Source of the DNA: Anthopleura xanthogrammica
Lineage: Eukaryota; Cnidaria; Anthozoa; Actiniaria; Actiniidae
NCBI GenBank assembly: GCA_964019055.1
Contig: OZ025210.1
Coordinates: 1,935,047-1,999,046, forward strand
Direction: 5' to 3'
DNA: 64,000 nt
The position numbers and the translations under genes are program-made. Shown one piece after another: positions 12,098 to 29,943 of this stretch. Positions within the stretch are counted from its first letter, which is position 1; every line of letters begins with the position of its first letter. Under the pieces are notes generated by a model, which was given only the letters and a program-made list of their open reading frames with translations, made no database searches and was not told where the DNA came from.

Positions 12098-12675
12098 TGA
12101 AAACTAAACCCAGAGTATTTTGGAAGAAATCCTCTTTAAGTCCACTATTTTCCAGTTTTTATACATTTAAGTAAATGACACTGTGAATCATAACAAATAA
12201 TTTTTGCAGTTTATGATATTTAAAGCACTTAAGGAAGATTGCACTTTAATATACGGTAAAATTATTCAAGTTGTCAACAACATTTTCTTATTTATTAGTG
12301 AACAATCCTCAAAAAACAGGGGCTTGCAGCTCAGAAATAATCCTAGATTTGTGGATTTTATTTCTACTAGACATTTATAATGTAAAAGGTGTGAAAACTG
12401 TCCAAAATCAAGAACCAAAAATTAGGGTACCGGTATATTGGGCCAAAAGTAATCGGGCACATCTCAATTCTACGTTGTGTTTGATTTGTGAACAAGCAAA
12501 AATAAAATGGCTGAAATGAAACTTTTATCACAAATATTTTTTGAATGTATGGTGTTTAATGTTTTCAATACACAATTATTACATTTAGTAAAATGAGCAA
12601 AAATGATTCAAAACATTGTTTATTTCTGGATAAAAATGTTTTTAACTTTTACAACATACCCTATGAGTAACTACA

Positions 12676-12984
12676 TACTAGTTATACAATGGTTTTGAGT
12701 GGCATACCATGGAATATCACACATTGTCAAGTCACTTGTAGTTACTAGTATACACACAAGCCTTTAGGCAAGTTGGTATACAACGAAAATACAAGTGACA
12801 AGTAGGATATCCATGATATGCCACGAAAAACTACTGTATAACCATTTTATCCCACACCATAGAAAATACAAATGTGTAGATTCAACACGCAGTGCATGAT
12901 GGGAAAGAAGAGTGAAATACCAATGAATATACAACGGCTTTCCTGCTTTCTGATTGGCTGTATTTTCTATGGTGTGGGATAAAT
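12676..12984. repeat. Double-palindrome element, copy 1 of 2
   Basis: It begins TACTAGTTATACAATGGTTT and ends at GGTGTGGGATAAAT. It contains two nested inverted repeats in series: one around TATACAATGGT / ACTGTATA, and a second around TTATCCCACACCATAGAAAA / TTTTCTATGGTGTGGGATAA. A second copy of the same overall sequence is at 56391-56694 in an IFT80 intron. Confidence 0.8.
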
Positions 12985-13165
12985 ATTGATATCACTAACT
13001 ACTTATCACAATAACATACAATTCCCTAATAATATAAACAAATATAATAATGTACTAAAGAGATCCAGTCCACATCAGTAATGGTATGGATGGCAGAATT
13101 CAAGCTAATCCAGTTTTTAAAGGTTAGTAATTTAAAAAAATGATGCACAACTTTTCAAATTTGGA

Positions 13166-13300
13166 CAGCGCTTTAATCACATAGCAGCCATGTTTATTCC
13201 CATGGAATGTTCTGAAATGCGTCAAAGTGAGGGCAAGGGACCCAAGGGATTCAAAATCTATTGTTTCAACGAATATGGCCACTGTGTGATTAAAGTGTTG
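13166..13300. repeat. 135-bp inverted-repeat element
   Basis: The arms CAGCGCTTTAATCACATAG and CTGTGTGATTAAAGTGTTG are reverse complements with few mismatches, separated by about 95 bp without coding potential. Confidence 0.65.
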
Positions 13301-14010
13301 GTATAGGGTCAGTGTTTCATTTAGGGATGTTCATATAGGGGCAGTGTACAATATAGAAGTGTTCAATCCATATAGGGCAGTGTTCAATATGGTGGTCAAA
13401 GAGGGGCCATCCTTACCATGAATGATATGAACTAGTTGAAAACGATAAACCAAAATATGACTAAATATATATGATGAAACATTGAAATAAGCACTGAGTG
13501 TCGCAGAGATTACTGTACATGAAAAAGAACAAGTCAAGCACTCCGTAGACTGATATATAATATACAAGGTATAGTATACAAATCTACCTCTTCCATTTCA
13601 AACCACTTCTCATTCAATAAAAAAATAATTCTCATTCATTTGTCTCACGATTGAGTCTAAGCCATCGTCTGACGAAGACCAGCCGCTTGATATTTCCAAA
13701 ATGTTGCAGTCTTCTCCATGAATGACCCTTGATTGTGAGACAAACAAATAAGTATCATTTGTGACATTTCCACGATGAATAATATTTTTCATTCTATTCA
13801 CATCTCATTTCCTTGAGTATTATTGTATTCTTTTTGAGTAAAGCCCTTATTCCTGAATTCACTTGAGGGACCACAAAACAATGGTTATAAGTTGTGGTTG
13901 GACTTGATGAAGTAAAATAAATGTATGAAAACATTAGTCCAACTTTCGCTTGGTAACCTACTTGAATTTGAGAAATGTCCATTCTAAGAGGATTGAAATA
14001 CAGTAGGATT

Positions 14011-14190
14011 ACATCCATTTTCATAATTACACGACCAACACAACCCAAGACATCTGGGGTTTTTGGCTGCTGTCGATCAAAAATTTACTAGCTCAGACTA
14101 GTGTTGAAAAATTGATTGACGGAAGCCAGAAACTCTGGTGACTCAAATTATAGCTAGTTGTCTGGGTTGTGTAATTATGAAAATGGGCGT
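14011..14190. repeat. 180-bp MITE with extended inverted repeats
   Basis: The left arm ACATCCATTTTCATAATTAC and the right arm GTAATTATGAAAATGGGCGT are reverse complements, with a further paired segment around CAACCCAAGACATCTGG. Inner sequence resembles the DNA around 16850-16940 and 45830-45860 (TTGATTGACAG followed by AAAAACC), suggesting a shared superfamily. Confidence 0.7.
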
Positions 14191-14448
14191 AAGTTTAATC
14201 ATCTTATTTATTTTGAAGGTATACAATATACAAGATATATTATCTAGATTTACCATGTCTGGCAATGTACTGGCTTGTCGACATGGGCTTAATATGTATA
14301 AGTATGTACATATCTGCTCAGAAAACACACTAAAGATTACTTTTCAATTCCCCTCTAGGAATTTTTACATCCGAGAAAATTCCCAAAACCCCAAAAATAT
14401 CTCAAAACTATAATTATGAATGCACACAATATAAGTCATAATATAAAA

Positions 14449-14681
14449 TTACTGCTATTTCCATAAACATGCGAACTTGGTGATGAGGAGCGAAAGGACG
14501 TCTATTTTCTCAGGTTAGCTGCACACTAAAATTTGATTTTTCACTTCTGCAATCAGTCAATCAAAAATAATAATGTCAGTACCATTTATTTTTTTGACTG
14601 GCAGCAGTGAAAAACCAAATTCCAATGGGAAACTCACAAAAGTTATTACAGAGTTCACATGTTTATGGGAAATAGCAGTAA
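14449..14681. repeat. 233-bp MITE with extended inverted repeats
   Basis: The ends TTACTGCTATTTCCATAAAC and GTTTATGGGAAATAGCAGTAA are perfect reverse complements over about 20 bp. The inner arms include TTTTTCACTTCTGC / GCAGTGAAAAA. Confidence 0.8.
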
Positions 14682-15350
14682 GGATTTTCCTAGATAGCAA
14701 ATTATAAAACCAGTTACATGGCTGCTACATTCCAGCGTTCATCATAATGCTATTTTAGTCCATCATTGAAATTGTAATATTTATATCTTGAATATTTTAA
14801 ATATAAAGAACTAACTAGACTTTGAAAGCATAAAACATACCTATTGTCAGTGGTACATGTGAAAAATATACATACAAGAACAGGCAGTGAGGTGCGGCAA
14901 TGGAAGATGTAAGGAAACAAGAACAGCTTGGTGCTAAATACTACTCTGCATGGAATGAAATTGAAGGGGTTTATGGGAACCCAAAAGCATGGTGAAGAAA
15001 CTCTCTTCCATGAAATTACAAGATGAGAACCCAAATTTCTGAAAAAAGTGTGCTAAGCTTTTGTGGAAGTTGATCAATTTTTTAAGTTTTCTGCCGAGAG
15101 TAAAACTGGGAGGAAGATGCGTTCTTTCTAACAGACAAAATACTAAATAAATAAGAAAAATACCTAAAGAATATAAGATAACCCCCTAACATAGATAATA
15201 AGTGTACATGTTCTAATGGCTTAACACAACTGAGGTTGAAGTATTCAAGCATTGAAATCTAATTTTCTAGCTAGATATTGTAGAAAACGCCTGTGTATGT
15301 GATTTTAACATGTTCCACTACTTCTACTTCAATCTAAGGTTATACTAATG

Positions 15351-21990
<6,640 letters not shown>

Positions 21991-22794
21991 GCTCTAACCA
22001 TGCGGTTCACTTGAAAAGGATAGGCTATGACGTCATATTTCATAATACGTCATATTGCATGACATCAATTTATTTCAACGTTCGAAATTATCTTCCATTC
22101 ATCATTATACTCACGTACAGGAGTTTGATACACTTTATTTTTTTATAACATGAACGCTTCGATGCTTTCATATCTCATTTTCGTCCCTGCCTTTCTTTTC
22201 TCTTTTTTCACGTTTCTTTTGATATTTTCAGTGATTACCAGTCAAGCAGATGGTTTTTAAATATGACCTTTTCTAGAAAACATTTGTTATTATTAAGGGT
22301 ATTACGGTTTGCATGATGCTTCCCATGACAGTAAGCCCGGTGAGATTTTTTGATTGATTTGTAGTGAAGTCACGGAATGCTTTCAAACCACAGGTAATCC
22401 AACTGCTAAAAATACTCAAAGTCCTTGACTCCCGCGACTTCCCAGGACATTCTCAGGTCTAGAGCTCTTCCAATGCTATTAAGATCCTTAAAAGTACTAT
22501 TTATAGAGCATCCTGCTCAAAAAATGACAACTTTGTTCCGGACATCTCTCAAACAAACACATCAAATTTCATTCAAGATTACATTTACGAAAAATATATA
22601 AAATTATTGAAAACAAAGAGCTGAGAAAAATATCTAAAGTATTGTATTTTGGGAATTTTTTTGCAATTTATCGATGTACAAGTCTTTGGTTGATTGAACC
22701 GGAAGTCAATGGATTGTTCGTACTTCCGGCAGTTTGTTGATATCCCATCATGCAACGGGGTCATGTACTGTTGGGCAACAAGGGGGGAAGAAAG
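21991..22794. promoter_or_regulatory. Divergent promoter region between AMMECR1 and the FXR gene
   Basis: The 804 bp separate the two start codons of head-to-head genes, so both proximal promoters must lie here unless distant non-coding exons exist. A perfect CRE palindrome is at 22028-22035, 38 bp from the AMMECR1 ATG, with a related TACGTCAT downstream. No TATA box is evident near either ATG. Confidence 0.55.
22028..22035. promoter_or_regulatory. CRE palindrome (TGACGTCA)
   Basis: Exact CREB/ATF consensus in the AMMECR1/FXR divergent promoter, followed within 20 bp by a second half-related TACGTCAT at 22047-22054. Function is inferred from motif and position only. Confidence 0.45.
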
Positions 22795-25700
22795 ATGGAG
22801 GAACTTGCTGTAGAAGTTTGTGGCAAAAACGGCGCTTACTACAAGGTATTTTACCTTTTTTAAACCTACCTTTGCTTATCTAGGACATAAAATTAATATC
22901 TTCATCTCTTTACAGGGATATGTTCGTAATATTCACCAGGATCAAGTCAGTGTAGCCTTGGAACACGAGTGAGTAGAAAGCTGGATGACCGCGCGTGGCA
23001 TCTACGTTCAAATCATTATATTTTAATAATTTTAAAATATTTATTCTCTTCCTAAACAAGCCTGAACAATCCTAAGCGAGTACCCTACGAAGAAGTTCGT
23101 CTACCACCTTCTACTACCCAGAGAAAAGATCTCTACGTGGATGATGAAGTTGAGGTAAAAACCAAGCTGTTTTGATGCATGTGCGACGAGAACTCCTAAC
23201 GACACAACAGGACATTGCGCAAGATTGTTTTTGTTCAGTTTTCACCCACAAGACTAAAATAAATCATCCTCTTTAACCTTTAGACCTGTTTATATTCAAA
23301 TTTATTGGTTTTTGGAGTCGATAAGGTTCATTTTTGAAGATTGCTGTCAATTTTTCCACTCGAAATTAATTCTTGTGCAATTCGCGCGAAATCAAATCAA
23401 TGTTTACGTCGACTCACGTGGGTTCTACTTCTGACTTATAACTGAACTTATAATCCTTCTAACTCGCTAATTTACTACCTTTGGGCTGTCTAATACACTC
23501 TTAAGAACTCCAAATCAAACTCTACAACCATTGATCGTGTTAATGATTTATATTAATGATAAAAAAAAACTCTACTAACACCCAGTAGTTTCATTGTTAT
23601 TCAATAAGCCTATGCTATTATTCTTTACCTCTGATTACAACGGTAGCCAGTTGGAAGCTCAATAATTTACTTGTAATTTATATTTCTTTTACGAACAATT
23701 AGGATTAACGTTAGTTCTTTAAAACTGATCATTACATTTTTCTTTTCTACTGGGCTTGAACTCTTCTACTTACTCCACGTATTCCCTAATCAAATTATGC
23801 GTGCTTGTGTTTTGTTTATAAACCTTTATTATCATTCCATTCTCAAGGGGTTTGTTCGTGTTTTCACTTCAAAAGGGTTGTTATTGTAATCAAAGGTGAG
23901 AAAATATTGATTTTCTTTTTATTAATTCTTTTTAATTCAGATTTTTTCAAGAGCAAATGATGATGAGCCATGTGGATGGTGGCCAGCTAGGATAGTGCAC
24001 AAAAAAGGAGAGGTATTGAAGCTTATGACATAAGATTACTTATATTTATTTTGTAGGCACTAACTTTTTTCAGTTCTGTTTGTAGATTAAGTCCTGTTAC
24101 CCCTGTTTGTCTTACATTGTTATCCCATCATATTTGGGTCATAAAAGAATTGTTTTTGATAAACTATCTATCTGCTATATGTTTCCTAAAACGTTATGCA
24201 ATAACAGCAACAGTCTTCTTGAATAGAGTAGATCTGATATGACTGTGAAAAGTTCAGTACTATGTCCATGCCTTGTTGCAACTGTGATGTTTTCTATAAT
24301 TTTTATTGGCTGATTTTTTTTCTCATGCAATGTGATTGGTCTGGTGTACTTAGTCAGTGCTGTGACCATGTCCTTGCAGTTTTCGTGCCGTGTTTCACCC
24401 ATTTGATTGGATGAAGAGTGCATGCCTTGCCATGACTGTGATGTTTTTTAGATTCGTGATTGGCTGACTTTTTGTCACAACTGCGTTACATTGTGCCGTG
24501 AGCTTTTGACAGTCACCTGAAAACTGCCCTACTAACCCAACTCACCACACTGAGGATAGAATTCTAAATAGTTTTTAAATATTTTTTCTAGTTCTATGTG
24601 GTCCAGTACAATGGCTGGGATGCAACATTCAACGAGATTGTTCCAAGAGAAAGAATCAGGCCAGTCAATGCAAAGTAAGTTTTGTTTTATCATTAAAACT
24701 GTCTGTGAATCTATGATCATGATGCACAATAGCTCTTATTCCAGATCCGCGTCCGTAGTTTTTTGATGGGCAGCGGTTTCGTATATTAGCGTAGGTGAGA
24801 GCGAGGCTATCGGGTCGAGCTTCCCGGGATATTACAAGAAGAACTATAGAGAATTTTACACCCTTATGAAAGTTTAGATATAATATCAATAGTTTACATA
24901 AATCTTATCGAAAAACATCATGGTTAGACACTGTATAGCCTTTGGTTGTACTAGCCAAAGTTTAAAAGAAGATTGTCGTGGACTTATATGGCATTCGTTG
25001 CCGCTTTCAAACAAAGATCATCTCCAGAAATGACTGATGAAAATCCGAAGAGAGAACACTCCTGTGAGCAAAAATACTTATCTATGAAGCAAGCATTTTG
25101 AGCTTGAATGCTTCCTGAAGTCTCTAGGAGGACAACGAATGCGATTGAAACCGGAATCTATTCTTACAAAGTTTATTTTCTCCTCTGAAAAGCCACAGAG
25201 GAAAAGACCATATTAACGAACTGCAACAACAACAACAGCACTGCCATCTTTGGCGGTTCCTTTCCGATATGATAGCCATTCCTTTAGCCTTTCCTTCGTT
25301 AGGTCACGCAGACATTTGCTGCCTAATAGTTTGACCTTTTCTTCCGCTGATTTGGGAAATATTTTGAAATTTTCGAACATCATTGTAGTCTTGACTATAG
25401 TTCTTCTTGTAATCTCCCGGGAAGCTCGACCCGATAGCCTCGTTCTCACCTATGCTAATATACGAAACCGCTGCCCATCAAAACTACGGACGCGGATCTG
25501 GAATAAGAGCTATTAGGGAATTATTATGTCATATATTTTAGTATATTTTATTAACCGCGTCAATGATGTATTGTTTTTCAGTGGTCCAGTCAGTAGGAAT
25601 ATGTACTACAAAGTGATGATTGATGTTGCACCTGATCTCAGGGCCATGTGAGTATCTCTTTTTGCTCGCAGGACAATACAGAAGTTGTTAATACTACCAC

Positions 25701-28700
25701 ATCCAGGGGGGTCTTAGGTGTCCATGACCCCGCTTCCCATTGGCTGCATAGCGTACACATGCATGTGTTAGCGTATTTACGTGAAGATTTGAAGGATGTG
25801 AACCATTCCCCCCCCCCCACAGTCCATGGGGGATATTGAGTGTCATCTCTTGTTTTGGTTGGATGTGCTGATTATTCATGAACTTGTCTTACAGATGTAA
25901 AGAGGAGAGCTGTCACAGAGAATTCAAAAGACAGTGTAATGCTGCATGTGTTGGGTTTAATGATAACCTGAATGTACTGGTAGTCCTGGTGAGTTATTGG
26001 AATACAAGGTTCATAGCATTTGAATAGCCAATGTGCATGAGCTAGAATTTCTAGCACAAAGCATGATGGGAAACCAAGTCCTTACACTTTTTTGGCTTCT
26101 CTAAACATTCATCTGACAATTTTTCCTTCAACATTTTATGGAAATGTAAGTATTTCAACAGACGAAAATAACAGATTAATTATTTTCTGATATTTCCTTT
26201 GATTTCCCTGTTTCATTTTTGCAGGGCTCGGTTTCCCAGAGTGCTTTGTGAGCTTTAATGCACATTGCCTATTAATGGTTTTGATATCTAAGAGTCAAAG
26301 CATAAAAATACATTTTTAAAAGACACAATTAAGTTGGTCAACTTATTATTACATTGTCACAAATAGTTTATAAAAATATTGTTTGTATTCTTGATGGTTA
26401 GCTCTCCTTTTTTCCGACATTCTCTTTTCACCATAAAAACCATCTGGCGTGTACTGAATTTGAGTTTATTTTCCCTTGTTATCCACTAATATTCATCTAG
26501 AAATTTATATAACCTTGTTATAAATTATCATAAAATCATTCATCAGTGAATGTTCTTTGAATATTCTTAAACAGTCAAGAAATGAACTTCCTGTAAAGAG
26601 AGCTGCAATGCTAAGTGAAATGCACTTCAGAAGTTTGCGAACTAAGATGCTCCTTCAGTCTTGGACAGACGAGACAGCAAGACAGCTGGAGGTACTTGAT
26701 TATTATTGACAGGAGATTCAGGTTGAGTGTTCAAAGGTGACATTTGTCACGATCGTTTGCGCAGTTAAATTCACATGTTATGCAGAATGCAAGACATTTC
26801 TAGGCAAATGGTTTTGCTCAACCTGAATCCACTGTATATTTCATCTCAAAACATTTATTTTAAGCTTAGAATAAGTTTCATGGTTCCTAAGTGGATGACA
26901 AACAGGTTTTGCAGCCCTGTTAACAGAGTCTTCAAAGCCTTATGGCTTAAATCATGTTATTTGGAAGACAGTGCATTTGTAGACACATATTCAAGCAATG
27001 TATCACAACATCCTGAGTACTGTTCTAGCCGAGGGTTGAACACGCAACCTTCTACACAAAAAACCAATGCTCAACCAACTGGAAAATAGTTGCTGTTAAC
27101 TTTGAAATTCTTATTCACGGTTAATTTTAATAAAATTGGTCTCCATCTTGTTCATAGATGGCAAAGAAACAGATGGGTGTGTGTGATAAACTGAGGCTGC
27201 CGGAGCATTTGATGGGCTTGGCTATAGGTGCGCAGGGTGCAAACATCCAACAAGCACGAAAACTACATGGTATCATATCTATAGAAGTTGATGAAGAAAA
27301 CTGTACTTTCTACATTTGCGGAGAGGTAAATTATATGATAGATATATTTTTACAGCACTTTTCATATTTCTGCAACCTAACATACTCCAGATGTCTTGGG
27401 GTGACGTGTGAAATTTGGATTATAAGTTTGTGGTCCTCTGTGAGTCTCTAAATGACACCATTTAATAATATTATGGTCATACAGGTCATGGAAAAGTGGA
27501 TTTATTTTCTAAATTTATGTCCATTTTTTCTGTCATTTTAGAATGAAGTGTCCATCGGCGAGGCAAAGCGTCTGCTGGAATTTGCTGAAGAAACTGTTTA
27601 CGTCCCAAAGCCTCTCGTTGGTGAGTCAATATTTCTCTTCACTTCTTTTCTAATTGCTTGGTCAAATATCTGGGGTAAACTTTTGAAAGCCAAGTCAACA
27701 AAATATATTCCACACTAGACCACAGGTAGCCCAGTTCAAGAATTCAGGGTTTCATGGCATCCATGTGATAGTGCAAGGACAATTGCCTGATTTCATAATG
27801 TGAGGGACTGGGTACAAGTTCCTAAATTGTGATAATGACAACAGAAAACTCAGTTTTCAGGAGATTGAAATTCTTTTTTTTTGTCCTCAAAATTGAGCTG
27901 CTTTGACGTCATGGGAAAGGGGTCTATTTCTGGATCTTACCAGAATATGTCTGACGTATATTTGTCATACCACCAAGCAGTATATTGATGTTGATGGTAT
28001 TTGTTTACTGTTTCAGGCAAGGTTATTGGTAAAAACGGTCGTATCATACAAGATATGGTAGACAGGTCTGGAGTGACCAGAGTAAAGATTGAACCACCAG
28101 TAGAAAATGAAACAGAAGAAGAAAAATCTGCAAAGGTTGACAATCTCTTTCATTCATTCATCCATTCATTCATCCTTCCTTCCCTCTGTTCATCCTGCCA
28201 TTTATCTATAAACTCATTTCTCATTTATCCAAGATTAACCTACCCTGTCCACTCAACAAAGGATTACCCTACTTTTTAATGAGCACCGTTTTTACGTTCT
28301 TTGTTCATTATATCATTTAGAAAGAGGTATCATTTCTTTTCGTGGGGACTACAGAATGCATTGAAAACTGCCGATTGATGTTGGACTATCATCTTGCTCA
28401 TCTAAAGGTCAGTTTTTGATGTGGTAGTATTTGAGTTGAAGTCTGTAAAAAGCCCATTTATTTATCATTATTCCTACTTTTATTTCAAACATTTTTTTAA
28501 AAGTTCAGTATGGTTCTTGCTGAAAAATCAGCTGACACTGTTAGAAACTCAAGTTTTGTTGTTGTTGTTGTTGTTGTTTGATTATTGTTTTGTTGTTGTG
28601 TTTTTATTGATCAATGTTGACCTTCTTCCACAGGAAGTTGAGAACATGAAGAGAGAGAAAGAACAGTTAGACCAGCAGCTCCAAAGCATGGGAATCAACC

Positions 28701-29943
28701 CACTCCCTGGACCATCATACATCCCTACCCCAGCAGAAATGCGAAGCGGAACCAACCTTGTCATAGCTACTCATGACCCTTCAACTGGAGGCAGCAGGGA
28801 TAGGTCTTTGACTACAGATAGTTATGGTGGTGACCTCTGTGAAGCCATGACCCTCAGCACAAACCCTGGACAAAAGGGGAAGGCAAACACAACAGTGAGA
28901 ATACGGTCAAATAGTGAGAGCGATAATACAACAGAAAGTGGAAGACTGTCGACTCAGGTGAGTAACGATATCCTCCCCTCCCCTCCCCTCCCCTCCCCTC
29001 CCTTACACAAAGTACAATGTCTTCATGATTGTTACTATTATGTTTCACAGAATCCAAACAAAAGGGCTCCAACGCCGACTTCTGAACTCAAAGACATCCG
29101 AGAAGAAGCAGAAGAGCATGACTATAATTCCAAACATGGTCACAAGGACAGTGGTTAGTAGTCGGGGGCATGGGTAAGGGTAGAATTGTCATCATTGAAA
29201 AGACCGCATAAAACCTGAAATCCGAAGTGTTAAGCAGGAGTAATCCGAACAGAATTTATTCTTGTATTTTTTGGTGTTTATTTCTAGGAAATAAAAATTC
29301 CCACGGTAAGAAGCCATCTCCTTGGTTCATGGGCCCAAGAAAGCGCTCCAACAGTGACGGTAAAGACGACAGGCATGATAGTAGGAATGGATACGGAAGG
29401 GGTTACCCTTCTAGGACAGACAACAGGCAGGGTGGTCAGGGCAAGACACAGGCTCGCCATCAACAACCGATGGGTCGTCCTCGCGGGAATAGCGGAGGAC
29501 CGCAGCAGCTGAGGCCAAGTTCAGGTAGTCTGGGGCAGAATTGGAGAAAACCAGACAACAATAGCAGTACGCGTAAAAAAAACGAAGACGAGAAGACAAC
29601 AGCAGACGCGAACAGTAAACAGGAGGTCAAGAAGAACAACGAGAAGACAACAGCAGACGCGAATAGTAAACAAGAAGCCAAGAACAACGAAAAGACTGAT
29701 GACAAGTCTTCTGCCGAAGAACAAAGTAAAACCCAGACGGACAAAAAAATGGAGAACGGAAATGTGACTTCTGAAAGTTCGAAGTCAGAAAAGGAAGCGG
29801 GAAAGAACAAGGAAGATAAGAAAGAAAGCGATTCCAACCCAGAACAAACACCGAAAACAGACGATAAACAAGAAACCAAACAAGAAACCAAACAAGAAAG
29901 TTCAGAAAGCAAGTCTAAACAAGAGTCCGAGGTACAAACTTAG
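22795..29943 (+). CDS. FMR1: FMR1/FXR family RNA-binding protein (15 exons)
   Basis: Cytoplasmic, ribosome-associated RNA-binding regulator of translation, homologous to vertebrate FMR1, FXR1 and FXR2 (one pre-duplication gene is expected in non-vertebrates). Exons: 22795-22845, 22916-22968, 23061-23154, 23941-24012, 24592-24674, 25582-25647, 25895-25988, 26575-26691, 27158-27325, 27542-27620, 28017-28135, 28321-28407, 28634-28957, 29051-29153, 29288-29943. The frame stays open for 721 residues. It starts [17 protein letters not shown] as in the family. Tandem Agenet domains occupy about 1-120 ([31 protein letters not shown]). KH1 has the GAQG loop at 234-237 ([16 protein letters not shown]); KH2 has GKNG at 297-300 ([17 protein letters not shown]). 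The C-terminus has a weak RG-rich part and then a Lys/Glu/Thr repeat tail with no classical RGG box. AATAAA lies at 30873-30878. Confidence 0.95.
24920..25216 (+). pseudogene. THAP zinc-finger domain pseudogene
   Basis: The frame opens [13 protein letters not shown] with the first C-x4-C pair of a THAP (C2CH) domain, continues with [15 protein letters not shown], then meets TGA where the invariant Trp is expected. A second TGA replaces the third zinc ligand (Cys) just before SKHFE. The AVPYF-like end is [15 protein letters not shown] domains bind DNA in P-element-type transposases and derived proteins; this copy cannot make a functional finger. Confidence 0.7.
25213..25449 (-). CDS. SAP-like fragment encoded by the TIR element
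   Basis: A 78-codon open frame that starts inside the right inverted repeat. From [20 protein letters not shown] it leads to [19 protein letters not shown], which resembles a SAP DNA-binding helix-turn-helix (LT.E.LK.WL..RG). The remainder of such a domain is lost after GTAKDG. It converges with the THAP remnant, so the element appears to be an internally deleted derivative. Expression is doubtful. Confidence 0.4.
   Translation of the reverse strand: MRTRLSGRASREITRRTIVKTTMMFENFKIFPKSAEEKVKLLGSKCLRDLTKERLKEWLSYRKGTAKDGSAVVVVAVR
26714..26830. repeat. Inverted-repeat element, family also at 50220-50392
   Basis: The arms GATTCAGGTTGAG and CTCAACCTGAATC flank a core with TATGCAGAATGCAAGA(C/T)(A/G)TTTCTAG shared with the IFT80-intron copy. 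It lies in intron 8 of the FXR gene. Confidence 0.65.
28971..29007. repeat. (CCCCT)n pyrimidine microsatellite
   Basis: Six to seven CCCCT-type pentamers begin 14 bp after the donor of FXR exon 13, in a very short intron (93 bp). Confidence 0.85.

Larger units (their letters stand above)
12098..15350. other. Tail-to-tail intergenic region filled with inverted-repeat elements
   Basis: The 3' UTR of the carbonic anhydrase gene reaches the AATAAA at 12501-12506. The rest, down to the AMMECR1 stop at 15351, is a cluster of short hairpin elements (12676-12984, 13166-13300, about 13610-13790, 14011-14190, 14449-14681) with no recognisable protein. The AMMECR1 3' UTR must lie in the right-hand part. 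Confidence 0.6.
24727..25514. mobile_element. 788-bp TIR element carrying THAP and SAP-like remnants
   Basis: The left arm 24727-24848 and right arm 25396-25514 are about 120-bp inverted repeats (GCTCTTATTCCAGATCCGCG, then GGGCAGCGGTTTCGTATATT, then GGTCGAGCTTCCCGGGA) differing at only a few positions. The interior holds a broken THAP zinc-finger ORF on the plus strand and a SAP-like ORF on the minus strand. It inserted in intron 5 of the FXR gene. Long arms plus a THAP domain suggest a P-element-like or related cut-and-paste family; no transposase core remains, and target-site duplications were not clear by eye. Confidence 0.75.

Noticed and set aside
26775..27089. 104-codon frame upstream of FXR exon 9
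   Set aside because: It lies in an intron, overlaps a hairpin element and has no similarity that I recognise.
28421..29158. 245-codon frame crossing FXR exons 13 and 14
   Set aside because: It reads through intronic sequence on both sides; only the parts at 28634-28957 and 29051-29153 are exons.
29460..29912. Minus-strand frame opposite the last FXR exon
   Set aside because: Its hydrophobic composition is the complement of the Lys/Glu tail; the plus-strand frame is continuous with the FXR gene.
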